A DNA stretch of 62,200 bases from Hamadaea sp. (lineage in GTDB: Bacteria > Actinomycetota > Actinomycetes > Mycobacteriales > Micromonosporaceae): positions 1-62,200 of the forward strand of contig NZ_JABFVK010000028.1 of NCBI RefSeq assembly GCF_013362815.1, written 5' to 3'. Below, in pieces: positions 34,587-41,414 of this stretch. Position 1 is the stretch's first letter. Each line of letters begins with the position of its first letter. The notes under the pieces are model-generated. The model searched no databases. It saw nothing but the letters and a program-made list of their open reading frames with translations, and was not told the DNA's origin. The translations under genes and the position numbers were made by a program.

Positions 34587-35495
34587 TCAGCGGGCGCCGT
34601 TGAAGGTGACGCGCAAGGAGTAGAGCGACGTGGCAGCGGTGATGTAGAGCTGGTTGCGCTTCGGCCCGGCGAAGGTCAGATTGGACACCGACTCGGGCAG
34701 CAGCAGCTTGCCGATGAGGTCGCCGTTCGGGGCGAAGCAGTGCACGCCGTCCCAGGCCGCCGCCCAGATCCGGCCCTCGGTGTCGAGGCGTAGGCCGTCG
34801 AACCGTCCGAAGGTGCAGACGGCGTGGATGTCGCCGCCGGTGAGCCGGCCGTCGTCGGTCACGTCGAAGACCCGGATGTGGCTCGGTTCCTGCCGGGTGT
34901 CGGCGATGAACAGCCGCTTGAAGTCGGGGGAGAAGGCCAGCCCGTTCGGGCGGCAGAAGTCGTCGGCCACCACGGTCAGCTCGCCGGATGGGTCGAGCCG
35001 GAAGACGAAGCAGCCGTCCAGTTCGGACTCGCCGCGGTTGCCCTCGTAGTCGGAGTCGATGCCATAGCTGGGGTCGGTGAACCAGATCGAGCCGTCGGCG
35101 CGTACGACCACGTCGTTGGGGCTGTTGAGTCGCTTGCCCCGGTAACGGTCGGCCAACACGGTCACCGTGCCGTCGTGTTCGGTGCGAGTGACTCGGCGGT
35201 TGCCTTGCTCGCAGGTGATCAGGCGGCCCTCGCGGTCGACGGTGTTGCCGTTGGCGTACCCGGAGGTCTCGCGGAACACGCCGACCGCTCCGGTGGTCTC
35301 GTCGTAGCGCATCAGCCGGTCGTTGGGGATGTCGCTGAAGACGAGGTAACGCCCGGCGGGGAAGTACGCCGGTCCCTCCGTCTTGCGGGCGCCGGTGAAC
35401 AGGCGGCGCACCTCGTAGTCGCCGTCGCACCAGCGGAACCGCTCGTCGAGCTTCTCGAATCGGGCCGGGATCGTGTCCGTGCCGTTCGACTCCAT
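34587..35495 (-). CDS. SMP-30/gluconolactonase family lactonase
   Basis: A 302-residue six-bladed propeller. Metal-site elements are KTEGPAYFPAGRYLVFSDIPND (Glu), YANGNTVDREGRLITCEQGNRR (Asn), LNSPNDVVVRADGSIWFTDPSYG (Asn) and CRPNGLAFSPDFKRLFIADT (Asn/Asp). The FTDPSYGI block is typical of the gluconolactonase branch. It hydrolyses a sugar lactone, substrate unknown. ATG 35495 is preceded by AGGAGCGAAG. It is divergent from the Lrp regulator, with a short inverted repeat between them, and is separated from the cellulase by a hairpin, so it is probably its own unit. Confidence 0.9.
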   Translation of the reverse strand: MESNGTDTIPARFEKLDERFRWCDGDYEVRRLFTGARKTEGPAYFPAGRYLVFSDIPNDRLMRYDETTGAVGVFRETSGYANGNTVDREGRLITCEQGNRRVTRTEHDGTVTVLADRYRGKRLNSPNDVVVRADGSIWFTDPSYGIDSDYEGNRGESELDGCFVFRLDPSGELTVVADDFCRPNGLAFSPDFKRLFIADTRQEPSHIRVFDVTDDGRLTGGDIHAVCTFGRFDGLRLDTEGRIWAAAWDGVHCFAPNGDLIGKLLLPESVSNLTFAGPKRNQLYITAATSLYSLRVTFNGAR

Positions 35496-35520
35496 GATTC
35501 TTCGCTCCTGTCTGTATGAC

Positions 35521-35548
35521 ATTCGGGTAGATCCTATGCACGCCGAAT
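35521..35548. promoter_or_regulatory. inverted repeat between smp-30 and lrp genes
   Basis: ATTCGG (35521-35526) and CCGAAT (35543-35548) flank 16 bases containing TAGATCCTATG. Placed in the 69-bp divergent gap, it is a candidate Lrp-family binding site. Confidence 0.38.
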
Positions 35549-35564
35549 CTGGTACGGTCAACCC

Positions 35565-36011
35565 GTGAGTGATCTGGATGACGTCGACCGTGCGTTGCTG
35601 GCCGAACTGCAGCGGGACGCGACATCGGCGTACGCCGCACTCGGGCGCGCGGTCGGGCTGTCCGCCGCCGCCGCGCACGACCGCGTACGCAAGCTGCGCG
35701 AACGCGGGGTCATCCGGCGTACCACTGTGGACGTCGATCCGGCCGCCGTGGGCCGGGGCGTGCTCGCCTACGTCATGGTCGACGGCAACAAGTGGATGGG
35801 CGACACTCAGCCGGCGCTCGCGGAGATCCCGGAGATCCTGGAGGCGCACGTCGTCGCGGGCGCAGCCTCGCTACTGGTGAAGGTGCGGACGCGGACGACC
35901 GAGGAGCTGCAAGGCGTGCTGCGGCGGCTGTTCGCCGTCGAGGGCGTCACCGGTACGCAGACCGTCGTGGTGCTGGAGAGCTTCTTCGAACGCCCAGTGC
36001 CACCGGCGTAA
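35565..36011 (+). CDS. Lrp/AsnC-family transcriptional regulator
   Basis: A 148-residue regulator. Residues about 4-62 form the AsnC-type helix-turn-helix (DDVDRALLAELQRDATSAYAALGRAVGLSAAAAHDRVRKL is split around the turn GLSAAAAHDRV). The remaining 85 residues form the RAM effector domain (EILEAHVVAGAASLLVKVRTRT). The GTG start fits MSDLDDVD. Divergence from the SMP-30 gene suggests that gene, and its own promoter, as targets; amino acids are the usual effectors. Confidence 0.93.
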   Translation: MSDLDDVDRALLAELQRDATSAYAALGRAVGLSAAAAHDRVRKLRERGVIRRTTVDVDPAAVGRGVLAYVMVDGNKWMGDTQPALAEIPEILEAHVVAGAASLLVKVRTRTTEELQGVLRRLFAVEGVTGTQTVVVLESFFERPVPPA

Positions 36012-36038
36012 CCGCTGAGTGCCGCGCGTGACCGCCGA

Positions 36039-36851
36039 TCAGGCGGTGCCGGTGGCGAGCAGGGCTGAGGTCGGCAAGGCGAGCAGCCCGTCCGCCCGCC
36101 GGAACGCCGCTGCCAGCTCCAGATAACGGGCGTGGATGCGGTCGACGACCGCAGGCGTCTGCGCCACGACCAGCTGCCCGATCGAAGCGATCCCGTTCGC
36201 CGGTCCGCTCCACCAGTCTTCGGCGTCGACCACGTGGTCCCACTCGACCGTCTCACAGCCGACCTCGGCGAACCCGGCGTCGCTGAGCAGCGCGGCGAAG
36301 CCGTCCGGCGTACGCGGGAAGTCGAGGTCAGCCGGCAAAGCGACGCGGTCGGCCGGGCGGACGAGACCGGGCACCTCGACGGCGTCGGCCCAGAGACGCT
36401 GCAACGGCGGCTGCGGATACGGCCAGATCGTGACCGCGATCCGTCCGCCCGTGCGGGTGACCCGACGCAGTTCGGCGACGGCAGCCCGGGGATCGCCGAC
36501 GTGATTGAGCACGAAGTTCGCGACCACCGCGTCGAAGGCATCGTCCTCGAACGGCAGCGACGGGAGGATCGCCTCCACGATGTTTGCGGCGGGCACCCGT
36601 TCGCGGGCGTACGCGACCATGGAGGGCTCGGCGTCGACGGCGGTGACTTCGGCGCCTCGTGCGGCGGCGAGGGCGGCAACCGTTCCGGTCCCGGTTCCGG
36701 CGTCGAGCAGGCGCTCACCCGGCTTGACCGCGACCGCGTCGAGCAGTGCGGACGCGGTGTGCCCGCACAAGTGCGCGAAGCTGTCCGCGTACGCCGAGGC
36801 GCGGTCGCGCCACTGACGTCGTTCCTGGTGGTCGAAGATCGTCGCCGTCAC
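36039..36851 (-). CDS. class I SAM-dependent methyltransferase (UbiE/Methyltransf_11 type)
   Basis: A 270-residue methyltransferase. SAM-binding motif I is RLLDAGTGTGTVAALAAARGA at residues 48-68, the acidic end of strand 2 is VTAVDAEPSMV, and motif post-I/II is DDAFDAVVANFVLNHVGDP. The substrate-binding part contains WPYPQPPLQRLWADAV. The substrate is not predictable. GTG 36851 gives a protein beginning MTATIFDHQ. It lies 10 bp after the Nudix gene and is probably in its operon. Confidence 0.9.
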   Translation of the reverse strand: MTATIFDHQERRQWRDRASAYADSFAHLCGHTASALLDAVAVKPGERLLDAGTGTGTVAALAAARGAEVTAVDAEPSMVAYARERVPAANIVEAILPSLPFEDDAFDAVVANFVLNHVGDPRAAVAELRRVTRTGGRIAVTIWPYPQPPLQRLWADAVEVPGLVRPADRVALPADLDFPRTPDGFAALLSDAGFAEVGCETVEWDHVVDAEDWWSGPANGIASIGQLVVAQTPAVVDRIHARYLELAAAFRRADGLLALPTSALLATGTA

Positions 36852-36861
36852 GGGGCGCAGC

Positions 36862-37308
36862 TTAGCGGACCCGTTCCGGGGCGAATCCGAATTCGCTGTA
36901 GGCGACCCCTTCGCGATAGCGGGCCAGCCCCTGAGCGGCGTACGCAACGGTCGCGGGCGGCAGCCGGTCGAGGTCGAACCAGCCGACCGCGGCGCATTTG
37001 GCGGGCTCGGCGTTGACCGGGTCGCCCTCCCACGCGCCGACTTCGAAGAAGAGGTTGATCCGGCTCGGTGAGCCCCAGAAGTGCAAGACGTGCACCAGCC
37101 GGGTGGCGGCCGGATCGACGATGACGCCGAGCTCCTCCCAAGCCTCCCGGACCAGCGCCGCCAGCGAGGACTCCCGCTCGACGTGGCCGGCCGGGAGATG
37201 CCAGTGACCGTCGGACCAGCCGGTGCCCTGGCGCAGGCCGAGCAGCACCTGGTCACCCCGCCGGAGAACGGCGTGGACGGCGAGGATCGAGACGTCTCTG
37301 TCCGTCAT
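36862..37308 (-). CDS. Nudix hydrolase
   Basis: A 148-residue Nudix protein. The Nudix box GHVERESSLAALVREAWEELGV matches GX5EX7REUXEEXGU in full (residues about 41-62), so it is catalytically competent. N-terminal VSILAVHAVLRRGDQVLLGLRQ is the usual first strand pair. Likely substrate is a modified nucleoside diphosphate or triphosphate, or another nucleotide derivative. It is flanked by the small unknown gene (10 bp upstream) and the methyltransferase (10 bp downstream), consistent with one transcript. Confidence 0.92.
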   Translation of the reverse strand: MTDRDVSILAVHAVLRRGDQVLLGLRQGTGWSDGHWHLPAGHVERESSLAALVREAWEELGVIVDPAATRLVHVLHFWGSPSRINLFFEVGAWEGDPVNAEPAKCAAVGWFDLDRLPPATVAYAAQGLARYREGVAYSEFGFAPERVR

Positions 37309-37318
37309 GGAAACCGGA

Positions 37319-37567
37319 TCACCGCGTTCCGGCGGACGTGGCGAAATTCCGCAGCCGGGACAGTTCCAGCCACACGCCTACGGCCCGCAGCCCGTCGGAG
37401 ATCGTCATCGCCTCGTCGCGCGTCCGGTATTCCCGTTTGATCGATCGCGCGCCGACCCGCAGCTCCACCTCGTGGGTGCCCTCCGGTCCCCGGCGCACGA
37501 TGACGTCTTCCCGGTGCCCGCCGGCACCCCCGTTCCACCAGTGCTCCACCAGTTCCATGCCCGACAT
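37319..37567 (-). CDS. small protein of unknown function
   Basis: An 82-residue (or 79-residue, if the ATG at 37558 is used) acidic-basic protein beginning MELVEHWWNGGAG. Predicted strands (EDVIVRR, EVELRVGARSIKREY) are followed by a helix (RDEAMTISDGLRAVGVWLELSRL). It has no cysteine, signal or TM segment and matches no family I can name. Codon bias and tight spacing to the Nudix gene (10 bp) support it as real. Confidence 0.58.
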   Translation of the reverse strand: MSGMELVEHWWNGGAGGHREDVIVRRGPEGTHEVELRVGARSIKREYRTRDEAMTISDGLRAVGVWLELSRLRNFATSAGTR

Positions 37568-37590
37568 TGTCGAACGAATGTACGAAAGAG

Positions 37591-38394
37591 TCAAGCACGG
37601 GACCGCGACCGGGCCGCTTCGTACAAGGCGATGGAACCGGCGGTCGCGGCGTTGAGGGAACTGGCCGCGCCGATCATCGGGATGCTCAGGACGGCGTCGC
37701 ACGCGTCGCGCCAGCCCGCGCTCATGCCGGCCGTCTCGTTGCCCACCACCAGCAGCGTCGGCTGCCCGAACCCGTACGCGGCCACGTCGACGTCGCCGGT
37801 CTCGTCGGTGCCCGCGACGGCCAGCGATCGGGTCGCCGCCCACTCGAGCACCTCGCGATGGGAGGGCGCCCGGACGACCGGTACTGCGAAGAACGAGCCC
37901 GTGCTCGACCGCACCGCCTTCGGGTCGTACGGATCGGCGGCGTGCCCGGTGACGATCACCCCGGCTGCGCCGAACGCGTCCGCCGACCGGATCAGCGTGC
38001 CGATGTTGCCCGGACTGGTGGGACGGTCGAACACCACCGCTGGGTGGCCCGGTGCCGGCTGGATCCGCCCGAAGTCGTCCGGTCGCTGGGCCACCACCGC
38101 GATCAGCTCGGGGGCGTCCTCTTCTTTGCCGCCGAGTTCGGCCACCAGCTCGGGGGCCATCGCGACGGCCGGCGCGCGTACGGTGTCGAGCAGGTCGGTG
38201 GCCCAGTGCGAGAGCTGCGTGTTCTGGTCGTAGATCAGCGCCCGGACCGCCCAGCCGTGCTCGATCGCCTGCGTGATCGGGCGTACGCCCTGGACCAGGA
38301 ACTCGCCCGCGCGGTGGCGCTTGGTGCGATTGGTCAGCAGCGCGGACCACTGCTGGAAGCGGGCGTTACGGCTGGTGATGCGCAGATCCGGCAC
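37591..38394 (-). CDS. TrmH/SpoU-family RNA 2'-O-methyltransferase
   Basis: A 267-residue SPOUT methyltransferase. An N-terminal substrate-binding L30e-like part (GEFLVQGVRPITQAIEHGW) precedes the knotted catalytic domain. Motif 1 is PGNIGTLIRSADAFGA with the catalytic Arg, motif 2 is LLVVGNETAGMS, and motif 3 is LSIPMIGAASSLNAATAGSI. It modifies rRNA or tRNA ribose; the exact site cannot be told. It is divergent from the DUF1992 gene. Confidence 0.92.
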   Translation of the reverse strand: MPDLRITSRNARFQQWSALLTNRTKRHRAGEFLVQGVRPITQAIEHGWAVRALIYDQNTQLSHWATDLLDTVRAPAVAMAPELVAELGGKEEDAPELIAVVAQRPDDFGRIQPAPGHPAVVFDRPTSPGNIGTLIRSADAFGAAGVIVTGHAADPYDPKAVRSSTGSFFAVPVVRAPSHREVLEWAATRSLAVAGTDETGDVDVAAYGFGQPTLLVVGNETAGMSAGWRDACDAVLSIPMIGAASSLNAATAGSIALYEAARSRSRA

Positions 38395-38447
38395 GGGTCC
38401 ATCATCCCGTGCCCGGTCCGGAAGATCGCGGCGGGTATCTTCGGACC

Positions 38448-38837
38448 ATGGGGAGCCTGTACGAATCGCACATCGATCGCCAGATCCGTGAGGCCCAGGA
38501 GCGGGGCGACTTCGACGACCTGCCCGGCAAGGGCAAGCCGCTGCCCGGTGCGGGCGAGCACTACGACGAGGATTGGTGGCTCAAGGGCCTCGTCGCCCGG
38601 GAGAATCTCGGCGGCCTCGCCCCGACCTCGCTGAAGGTTCGCAAGGCGGCCGAAGACGTGCTCGACGAGGTCGCGAAGAAGAATTCCGAGCAGAACGTGC
38701 GCCAGTACGTCGCCGCCCTCAACGAGCGGATCGACCAGGTCAACCGCGGGCTGGTGGACGGCCCGTCGGTGGTGATCGAACCGCTCGACGCCGACCGGAT
38801 CGTCCGCGAGTGGCGGCGGCTCAAAGGGCTCGGCTGA
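38448..38837 (+). CDS. DUF1992 (DnaJ homologue subfamily C member 28-like) protein
   Basis: A 129-residue DUF1992 protein. The family signature is at the N-terminus: SLYESHIDRQIREAQERGDFDDLPGKGKPLP, with the GKGKPL turn. The remainder is helical (TSLKVRKAAEDVLDEVAKK; RQYVAALNERIDQVNRGLVDGP). It lacks a J domain; a chaperone-linked role is guessed from the eukaryotic relative only. ATG 38448 matches the usual start of family members. It converges with the MFS gene, 9 bp apart. Confidence 0.9.
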   Translation: MGSLYESHIDRQIREAQERGDFDDLPGKGKPLPGAGEHYDEDWWLKGLVARENLGGLAPTSLKVRKAAEDVLDEVAKKNSEQNVRQYVAALNERIDQVNRGLVDGPSVVIEPLDADRIVREWRRLKGLG

Positions 38838-38846
38838 GCTGAGCGG

Positions 38847-40181
38847 TTAGGCCGTTGCCACCGGCTCTCGGCGTACCACTGCATCTGCTGTGTCCGGAAG
38901 CGCTTGTGCCGCAGGCTTTTCGGCGTCCTTGAGGGCCCGGGTCGTGACCCGGGGCGCGAGCAGGAGCGCGGCGAGCGCCAGCCCGGCGGCGGCGATGACG
39001 AACGGGGCGCGCAGGCCGAGACCGCGCCCGAGGAGGCCACCGGCGAGCGCCCCGAGCGGCACCACGCCGAGGACGATCAGCCGGTACGCGGCGGTGACCC
39101 GCCCGAGCAGCTCGTCGGGGACGGAGGCCTGGCGCAGAGTGCTGACCACGATCTGGTTGAGTGAGCTGGCGACGGCAGCGCAGAACATGCCCGCGAGCGC
39201 GAGGGCTGTGGTGCTGGTCAGGCCGAGCATGGCGTAGCTCGCAGCAGGGGTGAGTGCGGCGAGCCAGGTGATCGGGCCACCGCCGACGCGGGGCACGACT
39301 CGGGCCGCGAGCAGGGAACCGACGATCGCGCCGGCCGCGGGCACCGCGATGAAGAGCCCATAACGGGCGGCCGGAATCCCGAACGGGCCGGTGACCAGCA
39401 GAACGAGCAGGCTTCCGGTGGCCGCGCTGAAGAAGTTGTTCGCCGCCGAGATGAAGGCGACCCGTCTGAGCAGATCGGTGCCCCAGAAGTATGCCCATCC
39501 GGTGCGGATGTCAGTGCGGAAGCTGGCCGGAGTGGGATTCCTGCTGACGTCCTGGCTGGTGGGGCGAAGTGCGGGCAGCAACAATGCGGCCAACCCGGCG
39601 AGCGCGAAGGCAGCCGCCCCGGTGTAGAAGGCGGCCGACGCCGCCAGCGCGAACAACGCGGCTCCGGCGGGCGGCCCGACGAAGGTGTTGATCACCGACT
39701 GAGTCGCGAACAGCCGGCCGTTGGCGCGTTCGAGCTGATCCCGTGGGAGCAGACGCGGCGGGATGGCGAGCGCGGCGTTGTCCACCAACGTCTCGGCGCA
39801 GCCTGCCAGGAACACCGCGGCGTAGAGCAGCGCCACGTGGTGCCACCCATTGGCGAGAGTGATGGCGAGCAGCGCGAATCCGCCCGCGCGCAACCAGTTT
39901 CCGGCAGTGAGGATGCGACGCCGGTCGATCCGATCGGCGAGCGCGCCCGCCGGGAGAGTGGCGACCAGCCAAGGCAGGCACTGCACCACGGTCATGCCCG
40001 CGACCACGAGCGGATCCCGGGTCAGCGTCGCGACGAGCAGCGGTGCGGCGGCCTGCAGGACTCCGTCGGCGAGATTCGAGGACCCCTGTGACGCCCAGAG
40101 GGCTGCGAAGGATCTTCTGGCGCTTTGCGGGGAAGTGCTGGGTGGAGCGAGTGGCACGTGAGATCTCCCGATCTTTCTCAT
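38847..40181 (-). CDS. MFS exporter, EntS/MFS_3 (12-TM) type
   Basis: A 444-residue major facilitator protein resembling the enterobactin exporter family. Motif A appears as GALADRIDRRRIL after TM2; the middle section PRDQLERANGRLFATQSVINTFVGPPAGA and the second-half SVPDELLGRVTAAYRLI are typical. The tail is hydrophilic. ATG 40181 is chosen; an in-frame TTG lies at 40199. It is divergent from the CGNR regulator gene, and similar GGG...TTT...CCC palindromes lie at both starts, which suggests the regulator controls the exporter, probably for drug resistance or efflux of a metabolite. Confidence 0.9.
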   Translation of the reverse strand: MRKIGRSHVPLAPPSTSPQSARRSFAALWASQGSSNLADGVLQAAAPLLVATLTRDPLVVAGMTVVQCLPWLVATLPAGALADRIDRRRILTAGNWLRAGGFALLAITLANGWHHVALLYAAVFLAGCAETLVDNAALAIPPRLLPRDQLERANGRLFATQSVINTFVGPPAGAALFALAASAAFYTGAAAFALAGLAALLLPALRPTSQDVSRNPTPASFRTDIRTGWAYFWGTDLLRRVAFISAANNFFSAATGSLLVLLVTGPFGIPAARYGLFIAVPAAGAIVGSLLAARVVPRVGGGPITWLAALTPAASYAMLGLTSTTALALAGMFCAAVASSLNQIVVSTLRQASVPDELLGRVTAAYRLIVLGVVPLGALAGGLLGRGLGLRAPFVIAAAGLALAALLLAPRVTTRALKDAEKPAAQALPDTADAVVRREPVATA

Positions 40182-40193
40182 GGGCGTTTGCCC
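40182..40193. promoter_or_regulatory. GGGC-GTTT-GCCC palindrome at the MFS start
   Basis: GGGCGTTTGCCC, 1 base upstream of the MFS ATG on the minus strand. It resembles the palindrome at 40236-40249 before the divergent regulator gene. Candidate operator. Confidence 0.45.
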
Positions 40194-40235
40194 GATCAAG
40201 GATGAGGATGCCAGACGGTCCCCTCACATGCAACA

Positions 40236-40249
40236 ATGGGTTTACCCAT
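40236..40249. promoter_or_regulatory. ATGGGT-TT-ACCCAT palindrome before the CGNR gene
   Basis: Perfect 6-bp arms around TT, 13 bases upstream of the chosen start. Paired with the GGGCGTTTGCCC site in the same 81-bp divergent gap. Candidate autoregulatory operator. Confidence 0.5.
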
Positions 40250-40262
40250 GAGAGGAGTCCTG

Positions 40263-40847
40263 ATGAGGTTCAGCCGCATCGCGGGCGATCCGATGCTCGA
40301 TCTGGTGAACACCGTCGACTGGCGGCTCGGCGGCCCCGAGCGGAGTGAGCGGCTGCTCACCTTCGCCGAGGTGCTCGGCTGGACCCTGGAGTTCGGCCTG
40401 ATCAGCGAGGACGAGGCGGCTGTACTGCGGGACCTCGCCCAACGGGACCCGGCTCGGGCTGAGGGCGTACGCCGGGAGGTCGTCGACGCTCGGGAACGGG
40501 TCTATGGAACGCTCTTCGCCGACGACGCCGATGCTGCGGCCGCGTTGGCGGACATGTATCGGGCGGCCATCGCCGCCGCCGACTTGGTGCGTACCGGTGA
40601 CGGGTGGCGGTGGCAGGACCGGGAGATCGGCCTCGGCCTGCCGCGCGATCGCGTCGTACGCGGCCTGCTGGCGCTCACCCAACGGGCCGACCTCGACCGG
40701 CTCCACCAGTGCGAAGACGCCAAGTGCGGCTGGGTCTACCTCGACACGTCACCGCGGCGGAACCGTCGCTGGTGTAACACGAAGGACTGCGGCGATCGCA
40801 ACCGCGCCCGGACCTACTACGCACGCCAGAAGGCGAAGAGCAGTTAG
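40263..40847 (+). CDS. CGNR zinc-finger transcriptional regulator (ABATE domain)
   Basis: A 194-residue protein of the CGNR/ABATE family. The N-terminal ABATE part begins RIAGDPMLDLVNTVDWR; the C-terminal treble-clef finger has Cys150, Cys155, Cys171 and Cys176 in HQCEDAKCGWVYLD and RWCNTKDCGDRNRARTYY, where the usual CGNR reads CGDR. ATG 40263 is preferred because GAGGAG lies about 8 bases upstream; earlier starts fall in the palindrome. These regulators commonly sit beside a transporter, as here with the divergent MFS gene. The Nudix gene begins 9 bp downstream. Confidence 0.9.
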   Translation: MRFSRIAGDPMLDLVNTVDWRLGGPERSERLLTFAEVLGWTLEFGLISEDEAAVLRDLAQRDPARAEGVRREVVDARERVYGTLFADDADAAAALADMYRAAIAAADLVRTGDGWRWQDREIGLGLPRDRVVRGLLALTQRADLDRLHQCEDAKCGWVYLDTSPRRNRRWCNTKDCGDRNRARTYYARQKAKSS

Positions 40848-40856
40848 GGTCGGGCC

Positions 40857-41342
40857 ATGGTCACTCCCGTGCTGGCGACGCTGGCGTACGTGCTCTCCCC
40901 GGATCGCCGGCAGGTGCTGATGCTGCACCGGAACAAGCGACCCGGCGACCTCCACCTGGGTAAGTACGTCGGGCTCGGCGGGAAGGTCGAGCGGGACGAA
41001 GACGTCGTCACCGGCGTACGCCGGGAGATCAAGGAGGAGTCCGGGCTGATCGCCGAGGAGCTGACGCTGCGCGGCACGGTGTTGTGGCCCGGCTTCGGCA
41101 AACACGGCGAGGACTGGCTGGGCTTCGTCTTCCGCGTCGAGGCGTACGCCGGCGACCTCCACGAAGGGCCGGACGAGGGAACCCTGGAGTGGGTCGAGGT
41201 GGACGCCATCCGCAGCGTTCCCATGTGGGCGAGCGATCACGAGTGGCTGCCGATGGTGCTCGACGACGACCCGCGTCAGTTCCACGGGGTCATGCCCTAT
41301 CAGGACGGCGAGATGGTGAGCTGGAGCTACACCCGCATCTGA
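40857..41342 (+). CDS. Nudix hydrolase, MutT/8-oxo-dGTPase-like
   Basis: A 161-residue Nudix protein with box GGKVERDEDVVTGVRREIKEESGL (residues about 41-64), complete in all catalytic glutamates. The LHLGKYVGLGGKVE lead-in and the WVEVDAIRSVPMWASDHEWLPMVLDDD section resemble eukaryotic MTH1-type 2-hydroxy-dATP/8-oxo-dGTP hydrolases found in many actinobacteria. It would clean oxidised nucleotides. It follows the CGNR gene by 9 bp and is closed by a strong hairpin. Confidence 0.9.
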   Translation: MVTPVLATLAYVLSPDRRQVLMLHRNKRPGDLHLGKYVGLGGKVERDEDVVTGVRREIKEESGLIAEELTLRGTVLWPGFGKHGEDWLGFVFRVEAYAGDLHEGPDEGTLEWVEVDAIRSVPMWASDHEWLPMVLDDDPRQFHGVMPYQDGEMVSWSYTRI

Positions 41343-41349
41343 CATCCGA

Positions 41350-41380
41350 AGCGGCGCCGGTCACGAGGACCGGCGCCGCT
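41350..41380. terminator. bidirectional terminator between Nudix and M4 protease genes
   Basis: AGCGGCGCCGGTC (41350-41362), loop ACGAG, GACCGGCGCCGCT (41368-41380): perfect 13-bp stem, 8 bp after the Nudix stop and 35 bp from the protease stop on the other strand. Confidence 0.85.
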
Positions 41381-41414
41381 CCGCGGGGGTGTGCGGTGGT
41401 GCTCCAGGGTGCTG

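Noticed and set aside
36852-37256. Fusion of the methyltransferase with an upstream domain
   Set aside because: The extra reading frame is a shadow of the Nudix gene, whose Nudix box is intact in its own frame.
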